Below are positions 34,239-46,600 of a stretch of DNA of 64,000 bases, in pieces (position 1 is the first letter of the stretch; the number at the start of each line of letters is the position of its first letter). The DNA is from Amyelois transitella (Eukaryota; Arthropoda; Insecta; Lepidoptera; Pyralidae), in the NCBI RefSeq assembly GCF_032362555.1, contig NC_083534.1:4516001-4580000 (forward strand), written 5' to 3'. A program made the position numbers and the translations under genes. Below the pieces are notes generated by a model. It was not told where the DNA came from. It was given only the letters and a program-made list of their open reading frames with translations, and did no database searches.

Positions 34239-34536
34239 GGATGATGATACAAAGATACTATGTCCTCGCAATTCATACAAGGATGAAGCGAAATATCGCG
34301 GGCTGAAGTTAGTAAAATCTAAAAAAACAAATGAGCAATATTTTCAATCGCCATATTTAGATAAATCTGTGTTTTTTTTTTAATTTATTTGTATTTTTAA
34401 TAAGAAAAAAATTAACGCTTGATTATTCAAACGCATTAATTTATTAACTCAGCAAATAAGTAATTAGAACGATTTAAATGGAGTGATGAGCTTTTATTTC
34501 GGAATTTATAAACACTTATTAAAAGCAATGTTAAAA
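34239..34536. other. AT-rich intergenic sequence left of the pogo element
   Basis: No gene or repeat recognised. The pogo element starts at 34537. Confidence 0.4.
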
Positions 34537-35300
34537 TACCGTCATAGCGCCTTACTTGAGACAGTTTTGGAATTCAGGTGTTTATAAACTTTTACTGTGT
34601 CAACGAATAGTGACAGTATTCACATCTATAATATAGTCTGTACCTTTTTTATCCAAAAAATGCTTCCCCAAGCCCATAGGTACATCACAGATTTTTTATT
34701 TTTTTTATTTTTGCTGTCTCATGTTACCATCATGAAGTGCCATAATTGATACACCACACAAAACATATGAAAGTATCATGAATAGAATTTAAATGAATAC
34801 TTGAGACAGTAAAAAAATTCAAAAACTACATGACCAACTGAAAATTTTTTTTTTGGGCAGCTGCACTAAATTTTAAGTACCAAAAATGAAACAAGTTCCG
34901 TATAGCTCAATTTTTATTAATATTCATTACAATCAGTTTAAATCAACGTTGTTCGCTTATTTGGCAATGCAGTGAAAACAAATAGAAATACTTTTCTAAA
35001 GTAAAATAAGGAGAAAATAATGAAACAAGAATTTAATCTTACATAACTCAAAAACTTATAACAATCATACTCCAATATTTTCATATATAGTGGGTACTAT
35101 AGTAACTAAAAAAATAATACACGTTTTTGGTAGCTTTATAAGCTAATCATTACAATAATTAAACATTACAAAAATAATCAGATAAATCAGTTTCTAAAAT
35201 GAGACGTTTCAAGTTGACTGCATGTATCAAATTGACAACACTTAAGTGAGTACTTGAACTTACAACTAATAAACAATATTCTTCAGTCTTAAAATTTCAA

Positions 35301-37667
35301 TCAGTCTTCATTAATAATAAGATTTGGCTTTATATTACTTACATTTACATTGAAACTGTAACGACCTCTTTTCAACAATACTGGCTTAACAACTGATATA
35401 ATTTTTTGAGAGTCAACAGTCATAATATCATCAACAGGGGGAAATACATAAATTCCTTTATTTGTGCTTTTTCTCAAAAACTTACAGGAATACTCATTCT
35501 CATTTAATATTTCAGTTATCTGAGCAAAGAACTCTTTTACCATTGGTTTATTTTTAAAGCCATCATATATTAAGTGAATTTTTACAAAGTCATACATTTT
35601 TACAGATACTTCAGAAGTAGGTTCGGTTTCTATATGTTCATTCTTGGTTTCACTTAAAATTTGTTTCAGTTTCATTTTAGCAGATTTGGAGGATGATGGT
35701 TGCTGTGTTGATTTAAATACTTTTGGCTGCGAAGTTATATCGTTTTGATCTTTAGGTTTGCGTTTTATATCAATAGATTTAGAGGTAGATGGTTGCTGTT
35801 CTGGTTCATATACTTTTGGTAGCGTAATAATGTCGTCTTGATTAGTGGAAGATAATGGTTCCTGTGGTGATGCAAATACTTCTGGCTGAGTAATTACATT
35901 ATTTTGATCTTTTGTGGAAGAAGACAGTTTCTGTACTGATTTAGATATTTTTGATTGCGAAATTATGTCCTCTTCACCTTTTGATTTTTCTCGTGATTTA
36001 GAGACTCTTGGCTGGAAAAATATATTTTCTTGATCTTCAGAATCTAAATATACATGTTTTCTTTGTTGTTTTAATTTAATGTTAGGAATGATATTTGATT
36101 GGGTTGTGGTTTTTTCTATCAAATTATCGAAATCTTGTAATTCAGATATATTATCACTATCAGATGTATCATGTACAGAATAATTGCTAGAAACTGTAGT
36201 ATCCGTGTCTTCTTCACGTGCTGTTTTCGGTTGCGTAAATAATGGATCTGAATCTATGTTTACTTCTAAATAATCTTCTTCTGCATCACAAATTCCCACG
36301 TCTACTTCTTCAATATTTTGAGTATTTGAAGGATTTGTAATATCGGAGACTGTAAGGCTTTGACCTGCCGAAGCTTGCAATTTTTTCTTTCTCACTTTAA
36401 GAGGAGCTGATGTATTAAGACGACTTTCTTTTAAAAAACTTTCGAATGCACTCGCCCATTCTTTAGATGTGCTGTTATTTTCTGGAGTTTCAACGGGAAG
36501 CTTGGCCAGAACTGTTTGTTTGTTGAGAGGGCAAATCCCAGCTGCACGAAACCCTGACTTTAAATTCTCTGAAGATGTCAACAGTTGATCTAACGATCGT
36601 TTTAAAAGTCGCGGAAACTGATCTTTGGGAATGCAGCCCCTGGTTTTCTGCTTCCATTCTAATAAGGTTTTTCGCCATATTGCTTTAAGTGGACGGAAGT
36701 AAGCGACATCAAGCGGTTGGGTTAAGTGTGAACTATTTGCAGGGAGAAATATGAAACGAATATCTGATTCCGCACATTTTTGTATAACCTTTACAGACAG
36801 ATGACTTGCCAGGTTATCTCCTAGTATTGCTTTCGGACCTTCACCTACCGAACTGAAATAAGGTACAACCACTTTGAAAAACCAGTCTTCAAACGTTGTA
36901 CTGTCAAACCAACCGCTTCTTGTTCGATTGTAGAATGTATTAGCTGGCCCTCCTCTCAACCAAGAATCGTAAAGGTGCTCAGCCTTATATACGACATATA
37001 TTGGTAATAAAGCTCCTGATGCTGATCCTGCAAACATAACCGATGTGCTCGATTTCGAAGCGTCAATGATATTTTTTGGACTTTTGAAACCTCTTCTTAC
37101 TAATACTTTTGTTTTTCCAGGGTCGTCGGTAAAGTTAGTTTCATCAAAATTCACAATTGCTTCTGGTTTTACTCCCTCCAAGCTAATCATTAGATTATCA
37201 AAATAATCAGATATCATTTCAGGATTAACAGCAGCTCTTGCTCTTTTAATGTTTTCACAAAACTTGTACGAAATTTCATGTTTGTTTCGGTCTAAAAATC
37301 CTTTCAACCAAAATCTTCCTGGCAAATTGTTCTTAAATCTAGGTTCTGTCTTTCCCTTCGTGTCAAGGTATTGCTTCACAATAAGCGTCAAGTCAAAGGC
37401 TGTTATAGGAAATCCCCATTTCCCGCAAAGAATTAAGGCTTCTACAATTATATTTTCATCTTCATTTGAAAAAACTGTGGGTCTTCCAACTTTATTCATA
37501 TGCTTACAACGCACTTTTCTCTGTACAGTGGCTGGTGGAACATTATATTTTTCTGCAGCTTTTCTAATCGACATACCTTTTCGCACTGAAGCCACTGCAT
37601 TTTCAACCGCTTCATTGGAGTAGTTACGGTATGGCCGTGACCCAATTTTCTTTCGATACCTTCCCAT
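35301..37667 (-). CDS. pogo-like DDE transposase with HTH-psq and CENP-B-type DNA-binding domains
   Basis: 788 aa, uninterrupted. Cut-and-paste transposase acting in the nucleus on its element's inverted repeats. Residues about 12-52 form a pipsqueak-type helix-turn-helix (SIRKAAEKYNVPPATVQRKV). Residues about 58-130 are CENP-B-like (GRPTVFSNEDE...FWLKGFLDRN). The DDE_1 catalytic core has Asp175 (NFDETN), Asp284 (ILGDNLASH) and Asp320 (HLTQPLDVAYFRPLK), spaced like a pogo DDxD triad. The C-terminal half (about 420-700) is low-complexity, with degenerate repeats of about 30 residues of the form DQN-xIxxQPKVxxSxQxxSSS. The far C-terminus (700-788) has a compact, more ordered composition. All catalytic aspartates and the start codon are present, so activity is plausible. 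Jerky/tigger-type domesticated genes are the alternative, but flanking TIRs argue for a transposon. Confidence 0.92.
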   Translation of the reverse strand: MGRYRKKIGSRPYRNYSNEAVENAVASVRKGMSIRKAAEKYNVPPATVQRKVRCKHMNKVGRPTVFSNEDENIIVEALILCGKWGFPITAFDLTLIVKQYLDTKGKTEPRFKNNLPGRFWLKGFLDRNKHEISYKFCENIKRARAAVNPEMISDYFDNLMISLEGVKPEAIVNFDETNFTDDPGKTKVLVRRGFKSPKNIIDASKSSTSVMFAGSASGALLPIYVVYKAEHLYDSWLRGGPANTFYNRTRSGWFDSTTFEDWFFKVVVPYFSSVGEGPKAILGDNLASHLSVKVIQKCAESDIRFIFLPANSSHLTQPLDVAYFRPLKAIWRKTLLEWKQKTRGCIPKDQFPRLLKRSLDQLLTSSENLKSGFRAAGICPLNKQTVLAKLPVETPENNSTSKEWASAFESFLKESRLNTSAPLKVRKKKLQASAGQSLTVSDITNPSNTQNIEEVDVGICDAEEDYLEVNIDSDPLFTQPKTAREEDTDTTVSSNYSVHDTSDSDNISELQDFDNLIEKTTTQSNIIPNIKLKQQRKHVYLDSEDQENIFFQPRVSKSREKSKGEEDIISQSKISKSVQKLSSSTKDQNNVITQPEVFASPQEPLSSTNQDDIITLPKVYEPEQQPSTSKSIDIKRKPKDQNDITSQPKVFKSTQQPSSSKSAKMKLKQILSETKNEHIETEPTSEVSVKMYDFVKIHLIYDGFKNKPMVKEFFAQITEILNENEYSCKFLRKSTNKGIYVFPPVDDIMTVDSQKIISVVKPVLLKRGRYSFNVNVSNIKPNLIINED

Positions 37668-37805
37668 GTTCTGTCAAAAAATCGAAATGAAGATTTAGGT
37701 AAGCCCAAGATAATTGTCTTTCTTGGCAAATTTTCTTGTCAATTATTTTACCCTTCCATTGAAATCTTCAAAACCATAGTAGACATGAAAATTCATTACA
37801 TACAC

Positions 37806-37852
37806 CACAGATATAAAAACATTACATTAAATGTAATGTTATTATATCTGTG
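37806..37852. repeat. 47-bp near-perfect palindrome upstream of the transposase ORF
   Basis: Arms of 23 bp (37806-37828 and 37830-37852) match at 22 positions around a single A. The outer arms read CACAGATATA and TATATCTGTG, the inner ones ACATTACATT and AATGTAATGT. It lies inside the pogo element, about 140 bp upstream of the start codon. Confidence 0.88.
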
Positions 37853-38634
37853 ACATACATCAAAAGATAATTTTTATAGGATTGATTAATAAGAATAGAA
37901 CATTTTACACCATTGTTATTTTTATGAAAAGATTATCCATTAATCGCAAAAAAAATCCTTTTCGTTCACATTCATATTATATTTAAAATACTTGACAACA
38001 AGTTTACATGAATCTATGGTTTCTATGATTTCATTGAAATATTAAATTTTTGACAGAAAAAAATGGCCGCAAAACGAGCTTTTAATTAAAAAGAAAGTTT
38101 TAACAATTATTAAGCCATTTTGAGACATAGTAAATAACTTGAGACAGTTGGTAACTTGAAACAGTAGGTAACATGAGACAGTAGATAACATGAAACAAAT
38201 GTATCAAATTACAACCACTTCGAAATATTTTCATTTGGAGTGGCACACAAGCCGTCGTTTTAACTTAAAATTCACGAAACCTTTGATAGTTTGTAGCTAA
38301 ATAGTAAGGTTAGGTTATGCAAAGACCAGATTTTGACAAAGATCAACACAGATCGAGTAACATGTGAAGTTTTATGAACCACAGAACTTAACAATTTATT
38401 GTGAAAACTTTCAACTCTAATTATTCATAAAATAGGCTTGAAAAGACTTACTTTAGTTATTATTTATCTTGCACACACTTTTCTCCTGTCGCCATGACAC
38501 TTGCCAGCAGTAATGTTACCATGTGTAAAAAAATATGGGTGCGTTCGAAAAAACCAGTTATTTGTATCAAGTTAACCTGCAGTATCAAGTAAGGCACATT
38601 GACGGTAATGTAGCTGGTGACAGTTAGTATAATA

Positions 38635-38800
38635 TACATACATATGGTCACGTCTATATCCCTTGCGGGGTAGACAGAGCCAGCAATTTTGAAATGCTGA
38701 CAGGTTACGTTCAGCTGTTTGGCCTAATGAGATTCAAATAGTGACAGGTTGCTAGCGCATCGCCTAAAAGAAGAATCCCAAGTTTACAAGCCTATACTGT
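38635..38800 (-). repeat. Rep-A copy, tail half, reverse
   Basis: TACATACATATGGTCACGTC to AAGAATCCCAAGTTTACAAG. It begins about 28 bp beyond the right end of the pogo element. Confidence 0.8.
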
Positions 38801-38809
38801 TGATTGGCA

Positions 38810-39690
38810 GTAAGTACCAAATATGTACTGAACAAATCACACAAACTTGTTGATAAATAAACTTATAGCGTTAAAAATAGCGTCTTATTACTTAAATGCA
38901 TTTGAATAATCAGACTTTAATTGTTTGCCAAAGTTACGTAGTGTTAATATTAGTGTATTTAAATGTAGCTACAGTTATTTTGATGAACGTTGCATTTTTC
39001 GTGTCAATAATGTTACTATTTTAAATTGATAAAAGGCGTGATTTTATATACGTATGTAAATAATTACTTTTTTGTAATAGCGGTACATGTATTTTCCTAA
39101 GACTATTAAATAAATAATAGTTTCATTACAAAAAAAAAACCTTCTTTTTAATGAAATATTAGCCATTTTTCGTGCACAGCGTTCTTTGTCCAAGTCGTTC
39201 AGGTCAGAAGTAAAATATGTAGATTATGAAATATAGACGATTGTCTCCGTAAATAAAACACTATTGTCTCTAATTTAATAAAGAAATAAAAATACGTTTA
39301 CATCACTAGTTTGTGTTAAGAAATTTTTAAATAAATAAACTTTTTGATATATTTTATTAGTTTTTTTTATTTTCTCATAATTCACGAATCGACGCGGCGC
39401 GGGCAGAGGGTATCGTGGTGAAATGCCTGCGATCCAATGATGCCCTCAAAATGGTAAGAAGGGCGCACGGAGGGGCTTTAGTGAGTAGGCTGGTATATTA
39501 GGTGCCAGGATAACTGAAAATCAGGTGATAACTGAAAATCAGCGTTTTGCACTTCAGTTAGTGCAAAAAAATTCCGCTGAGTTATGACCTTTTCTACTTG
39601 CTGCAGCACGCAAATGCATCTCAACTGTGTTTTTTATAATGTTGTGTTTAATTCTGTATTTTGTGTCTGTAGCAACTGAATAAACGTTTT
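38810..39690. other. Intergenic, AT-rich, no gene seen
   Basis: No supported exon. A GC-rich patch at 39385-39490 was not recognised. A short direct repeat, GATAACTGAAAATCAG, occurs at about 39510 and 39526. Confidence 0.4.
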
Positions 39691-39719
39691 TATCTATCAG
39701 GAGTCTCCCTCTCTCCCGG

Positions 39720-39980
39720 GTGAAGGCCCGGGGGGTTGTCCGTAAAAAGGATATTCAATTCGATAAAAAAAAAAAAAAGGACTCCAACCGCACGTTGTCG
39801 ATATCCCCACCCTTCGCACCTTGCGATTCGCCAAATCTTTCATCACGCCAACCGCTGTGATTTGGAATTCCCAGTACATACATATAATTTGGGGATTTTC
39901 AAGGCAAGAGTGAATAAGCACTACTTGCGCTTGCGTGCACCACATAAGACTCATCGTGCTTACCACCAGGCAGATTGATC
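39720..39980 (+). repeat. Probable LINE ORF2 C-terminal fragment
   Basis: A plus-strand reading includes NLGIFKARVNKHYLRLRAPH, resembling the end of a non-LTR retrotransposon ORF2, after an A-run at 39765-39778. It is only a fragment. Assignment rests on recall of similar LINE ends. Confidence 0.35.
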
Positions 39981-39989
39981 AAACGCATT

Positions 39990-40200
39990 CAAATCTTATA
40001 TATAAATTCTTGTGTCACAATGTTCTGGCTTGACCGATTCTCATGAAATTTTCTTTTTTCTGTCTGAGAATCGGCCAACATCTATTTATCATACCCCTTA
40101 GTGATATGGGTTGTCCACCCTTAACATTTTTTTTAACTAGAAATTACTTAAAGTATATTAATATGGCAAAACAACGTTTGCCGGGACAGCTAGTATATAT
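39990..40200 (-). repeat. Rep-G fragment, reverse
   Basis: Ends GCAAAACAACGTTTGCCGGG then ACAGCTAGTA. Its forward counterpart at 58096-58315 opens ACTAGCTGTCCCGGCAAACG and ends GTGACACGAGAATTTTATAT. No ORF; class unknown. Confidence 0.65.
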
Positions 40201-40334
40201 TATAAAGACACCATCCACCTCTCCAGAGAGGAACCCGGGGTGCGCCTGCGACCATGATATTTTATTGGGTCAGGTTTTAACACGAAGCTGTAAGCCGAAG
40301 TCTGATCTCAAAAACCTTTACAATGGATCTTAAC

Positions 40335-40435
40335 TATTAGGATTAAAATAGCTGAACGTGGCCTATCAGTCTTTTCAAGACTGTCAGCTCTGTCTACCTC
40401 GCAAGGGATATAGACTTGATTATACTTATGTATGT
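40335..40435 (+). repeat. Rep-A copy, tail third
   Basis: AAATAGCTGAACGTGGCCTA to AAGGGATATAGACTTGATTA and TATGTATG. Confidence 0.75.
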
Positions 40436-40622
40436 ATTAAAAACTGTAAATTATACGTGAAAATGTTTAAATTTAAATTCTGATATTGTTTTGTTAAAAA
40501 CGTTTTAGTTGTTATATGGATCGTTCCCCGGTCGTATAGATTTACTTAATTATAATGACAAAATTACTGTAATAAATCAATCGTATTTTTGTTAGTGTTT
40601 TTTTTTGTAATATCCTTTGATA

Positions 40623-43600
40623 ATGACTGTGGGCGAGCTGATATTAAGAACGGCGAGGTCGAGGGAGTCCCTGTATCCCTCTCCACCACCAGAGCCCGAA
40701 GGAAAAACCAGAAGAAGGAAGAGGAAGGTGTTCAAGGTAACTCAAGTCGAGGACTGTTTTAAAAAAATGTTTGTTTACATACATAAAGTGTTGGAAAGGC
40801 ACTTTAGAATAGAACCAATTCATATCTTTCCCTTGGATGACGTAAAAGGCGATTAAGGGATTACACGTTACGCCTCGCATAGCCATGACAGTTGACTGGT
40901 CGCTTGAAGCTTCGCTCCTGATGATGTGCAGACATTTCTTGTCCATACATACATAAATATAATCACGTCTGTATCGCCCGCGAGGCAGACTGAGCCAACA
41001 GTCTTAAAAAGCCCAAATAGCCACGTTCAGCTTTACGGCTCTTCAATAGAATTGTGATTCAAATATTGATATCGCATACAAGAAGAATCCCAAATAGTCT
41101 ATCACTAAGTCTCTTTTTACGACATCCAAAGGTCCTATTCTTTTTTTCTATTGGTCCTGTGAACCACACGGCGCGAAGATGACTTATAAAGTTTCTGAAA
41201 TAGTTGCCCCCGGCACGGGCTCGCGTGGACACCTCCCCGCCTCCCTTCAGCAGGAGCGCGCTGGCGAGCCGGCTGCCCGGCTGGGGGCGCCGCGCGGGGG
41301 AGATCACGATGGAGAACATGGCGCTGCTGCAGCACATCAAGCGGTGGCATTTCAGAGGGGTATCTTCTTTGCTTTTCCATAGAATATAATGGAATGGATT
41401 TAAAAAGAACGGAATAGAATGGAATACCCGAAACCGCCGAGCTTGCATGAAGAGAGTTATGAATGTGGATGAAGCGAAGGAAGTATGCAGAGATCGTGGC
41501 AAGTGGAAAGAGGTAGTCTCTGCCCCTCCGGGAAAGAGGCGTGATTATATGTATGTATGTATAGAATGGAATACAATGGAATGGAATGGAACAGAATAGA
41601 ATGAAGTGGAATACAATAGAATGGAATGGAATACAATGGAATGGAATGGAACAGAATAGAATGAAGTGGAATACAATAGAATGGAATGGAATACAATGGA
41701 ATGGAATGGAACAGAATAGAATGAAGTGGAATACAATAGAATGGAATGGAATACAATGGAATGGAATGGAACAGAATAGAATGAAGTGGAATACAATAGA
41801 ATGGAATGGAATACAATGGAATGGAATGGAACAGAATAGAATGAAGTGGAATACAATAGAATGGAATGGAATACAATGGAATGGAATGGAACAGAATAGA
41901 ATAGATTTATATTCAAAAGTTCATACAAGATATCTCTTATTGACGGCAAATTATGAATGTACTAAGTTCCCTTTCCAGGGCAAAGTGGATTGTCACTGGG
42001 ATGTGATGCCTGGACCTTGCCTGAGATTCTATCACAACAGAGTGGACCACCTGAGGCACGTGCAGAGGGAGAACCAGGTCATTTACAAGCTCATAGCTAA
42101 CACGGTAAGGAATTACTACTTTAAGTGTTCTATGGCCCGCGGGTGGGTCTATAGATCATGATAGTGGATTGTGTAAATCAGGTTTTTACTTGAAGCGATT
42201 GAGTCTGACCTACGTAGGGTATGGAGTCGTCATTTTAAAGTGCTAAGAACAAGTGCATAATAATGAATAAAAAAAATTTGTATGTATGTATTAAGATTAG
42301 AATGTCTAGTATTAGTCAGATGTAGATTTCGAAACATTTTCTGCAGGTACCCCGGGTGGAGACCACGGCGAAGCTCCGTCGCGATTGGAAGCGCAACAGA
42401 GACATCATTATCCAGGGCGCGGCGGGGAGGTTCGTGTTGTTCCCGCCCGTCCCTCAGGAGACAGTGGAGGACCCTGTGTTCTTGGCGCCGCCAGGGGTCA
42501 AGAGGCCCAGGTGAGAGTAGCACCAACATTTGGTAAACAACTTATAACAATTTTCACCGTGGATATTGCACGTCTAAAGTTAGGGCCACTTTTTTGGCAT
42601 AAATTATTTTGTCCTAATTAATGTTTTTTGGCATAAAATATTTTGTCCCAATTATTGTTTTTTGGCATAAAATATTTTGGCATAATGGGTCTAAGGCATA
42701 ATTAATTTTAGGCATTTAGTTAGATATGCGTAAACATTTATGCGATAGAGAGATCATTATGGCTTAATTTTTTTTATAAAAAAAGAATCCGTTGACAAAT
42801 CAGGCAGGCCGTGAAATCTTTGTAATCGCGATTCAGATTCTTCGCTGCTATTGGCTGAGCGAGTCTCCGCTATGATTGACAGTTGTTGTGTGACATTAGT
42901 GATGTCATTGCAAGTAAAATAAAAGCTTTTAAAAAATTAAGAACATTCCTAAATTCCTTTTAGACTCAAAGCCTCACTAAGCTGGAGTGCAGAGCTTGGG
43001 ATAGATTTTTTTAGTTATTTCCGTTCCAGAGTATACCTGACTCTCTGCGTGAAGAACTGCGCTCCGATGGGCGAGCTGGCGATAGAACTATTCACAGACT
43101 GGTGTCCACAGAACTGCAAACTGTTCCTGGAGCTGGCGGAGGGAGACGGGCTCGGGCACGGCTATGTCGGCACCACCTTCTTCAGGTTCTGGGTTTTTAC
43201 ACATTGCGTTTGATTCTAGAGTGGATATTTTCAATAGCATACATACATATTATCATGTTCTCAACCTCGCGGGGCAGACAGAGCGAACAGTCTCGAAAAA
43301 TCTGATAGGCCACGTTCGAATGTTTGGCTCAATGATGGAACTGAGATTCAAATAGTGACAGGTTGCTAGCCCATCGCCTAAATCCCAAGTTTACAAGCCT
43401 TTGCCTTAGTAGCTTTTTACAAAATCCACGGGAACGAGACGGAGTGGTCCTATTTTTTTATTGGTGCTGAGAACCACACGGCATTAGCACTTTCAATAGC
43501 ATTGTGACTTTTTATGTAAATCGATGCAACCGGGACTTAAGCCAGGAGGAAGAAGATAAGTTTCTAAAAGAAAGACGATAGAACTGTTATGCGTTTGTTA

Positions 43601-46600
43601 TGTGTGTGTGACCCTTCGATAAAAAGGCTGTATATGTAGTATTTATCGATGACTGGTGCAACCTTTTTTGTCGCCTCACAATGAGCAGTCAATGCGTTTG
43701 TCATCCACATGTCAATATGTTTAAACTGTTTTGGTGTATTTTGACGTTTTTAACAAGCCTTATATTTTTCCTACTCCTTCTTTACATCAGCCACCCTTTA
43801 GACCTCAAACGACTGGCAATCAACCAGGATGTTGCTTTCTGATACATTCAACAGCAGCGAGCTACTCATCAAAGTTATAAGTCCCGAGGGGCTCACATTT
43901 TCAGCGTACTTCGCCGAAGACACGCTCCTCGAAGAAGTGAAGAACAGAGCTATAGACTTCTTCTATCCTAACGGGGAGACAGGTTCCGGCAGATTCAAAA
44001 TCGTCCGAGTTTACGACATGTCGACTCTGCATGATTTCCTAACGTTGTCCCAAGAGCAGGTCACTATGCAAGAGGAGTTATTGTTGGTTGAAAGACGGAT
44101 ACCTGAAGCGAGCACGCTGTGGGACCTTGGGTCTGTTAGGGCTCCGCTTCACGGAGCTATAGCTGCGGCTACCGCGTCGTTGCCAGCTCCTCAGAACACC
44201 ATGCGACAGCCAAACCTACAATCGTTACTTTCAACAAACGAACTGTCTTACGAGCTGAGAAAAATACTGATATCCTTGATAGAAGCTGGCGCTAGATTGG
44301 CAGCGGCCGGGAGGAACTATGAGATGTCTCTAGCCCAACTCTCAGCCGCCCTGGACGAACCTAGGAGGCTAAACCAGACCGTCATACAGGTCATAACTCC
44401 AGAGGAAATAGCCGCTCGATTCCACGCCAATGAAGACACCGGTTCGGAAGCCGCGTCCTCAATCAGATCGGACGGACACGATTCGTACAAACGCGCTGAG
44501 CATTTGCAGAGGTTTTTGGAGAAATTCCGCGCTTGGAGAATTAAGATAGCAGAATCGCCTACCCCAGAAGCGATCAGCGCTTTGAAAGATTTAGGATTTA
44601 CTTTCGAAGAGGCTGAGAAAGCTCTCAGGTCGACAGGCTGTAACGTGCCCGCGGCGGCGTCGTATTTGGTGGGAGAGCGGGGGTCGAGCGTTTTCGAGTT
44701 GATCAATGGGCTGCCCGACGGGCCCATCTTGCAGACTTTGCTGAAGCAGCCTCAGATACAACGAGGGTTGTTGAACACGAGGATGCTCATAGCCTTCATC
44801 GCGATGGTCGGGCAGACGGGGAGCGCGTCGTTGTGGTTGAACTCCCCTCACGGCAGCCCGCTACTGTCGCAGATCTCCAGGACCTACCACTCGGAGAAGT
44901 ATTGCTTGGCTGTGAACCAGTTCTCCAACATCATTGAGGAGACGTCCCAACAATCTGCGTCTTCTTCCAGGCAACGCCGTTAGCTCATCGCTGGTTTTTT
45001 TGTGAACTTTTTGTTGGTTAAAAAATAAATCTGTTGTTAAATAGTTTTGTTTATAACTTATCCAATACTATGAATGATCCTGATTTGCCGGGTGATTCCC
45101 GGCACCAATAAAAATAAGAATAGGACCACTCCACCTTGTTCCCATGGGTGTTGTAAAAGCCGACTAAAGGATAGCTGCTTATAAACTTGTGATTTTCCTT
45201 TTAGGCGATGGGTTAAAAACCTATCAGTATTTGAATTCAAATCTGTGGGGCCTTGAGATTCAAATAGTGGCAGGTTGCTAGCCCATCGCCTACAAGAAGA
45301 ATTCCAAGTTTATTTGCCATTCCCTTAGTCGCCTTTACGACATGCATGGAAAAGACATGGAGTGCTCCTATTCTAAAAGGTAATACTTAATTGATTTAAA
45401 AAATTTACACTTTCAAAATACTTTCACTGTCGTGAAATTTGAATAAGGATGAGACAGCCGCTGCGTTAATTTTTTATTCTTTTTAACATTTATACCAAGC
45501 AGGTTATACGACTTGCCCACTTCTGGATCGTGGTCGAAGTACACCTCCTAAACTTTAACCAGGAGAAATAACAGGAGAGGTTGAAAAAGTTTGACGTCAA
45601 CCAATGTTGTTAAACCATACGTTTTGACAATTATTAAGCGACATATAGTATCCTATAGTGAAGAATAAAAAGAAATTTGATTTTTTTTTAATTTTGAATT
45701 TTTTGAAGAAGTCGAAACAATTTATTTCTCACAGGAAAGTCCCAAACATGTTCTGGTCGGGCGGAGACGTGATCCACGACAACGGCTTCGGCTGCTACGC
45801 GCAGAAAGGCAGGCTCGCGCCCATCGGAGCTGACAACTTCCACTTCTCCCACTCAATGCCTGGTAAGATATTTAGAACAGATTTATTTCCAAAATTGGAT
45901 ACAAGGTACGAGGGTGGTTTGAAAAATTCTCGGCCCGTTTAAGAAAACAAAGATAAATAAACAAAAAAATATTTTTATTTTTCTACATAATCCCCTCTTG
46001 TCTCAATACACTTATTTAATCTATATTCTAGCGCTTCTATGCCACTCTTATAGGCCGATTCTTCCAACTCGTCGAAAAAACGTTCCGCCTCAGCTATGAC
46101 CTCTTCATTTGTGGAAAATTTCTTTCCAGCCAGGTGTTTTTTCAAATTAGGGAACAGATAATAGTCTGATGGTGCTAAATCCGGTGAATAATGGTGATGG
46201 TTCAATACTACAAAACGCAGTTCATGGAGTTTAGCCGTTGCAACAACTGACTTGTGCACTGGTGCATTATCCTGATGAAAAAGGATTTTTTTTTCGCCAA
46301 TCCCGGGCGTTTTTCACGGATTTTTTCTGCTAATTTATCTAACAGGTTAGCATAGTATGGGCCTGTAAAAGTTTGTCCTTTCAGAAGGTAGTCAATAAAA
46401 ATTATTCCCCTGTAATCCCAAAACACGGATGCCAGAACTTTTCCTGCAGACTTTATCGCCTTGGTCTTCTTTGGAGGCGGAGAACCTCTATGTTTCCACT
46501 GTTTTGATTGTTCTTTTGTTTCAGGAATATAATGATGTATCCCAGTTTCATCGGTGGTAACAAATCTTCTCAAAATATCGGCGGTATTTGACCTAAACAA

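Larger units (their letters stand above)
34537..38607 (-). mobile_element. pogo-type (Tc1/mariner superfamily) DNA transposon, apparently complete
   Basis: The left end, after TA at 34537-34538, is CCGTCATAGCGCCTTACTTG. The right end on the other strand, before TA at 38606-38607, is CCGTCAATGTGCCTTACTTG. The termini match at 18 of these first 20 bases and similarity continues, so the element is about 4.07 kb with TA target duplication. ACTTGAGACAGT inside the left TIR recurs at 34799-34810. Its relatives form four tandem 17-bp copies at 38134-38202 (TAACTTGAGACAGTTGG and variants), and an inverted relative lies at 34713-34728. The single long ORF is the transposase at 35301-37667. It is flanked by a Rep-A copy on the right. 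Confidence 0.88.

Noticed and set aside
41457-42161. ORFs on both strands over the GAATG array, up to 191 aa
   Set aside because: Simple-sequence translation. The plus ORF stays open into a real cyclophilin-like exon by chance.
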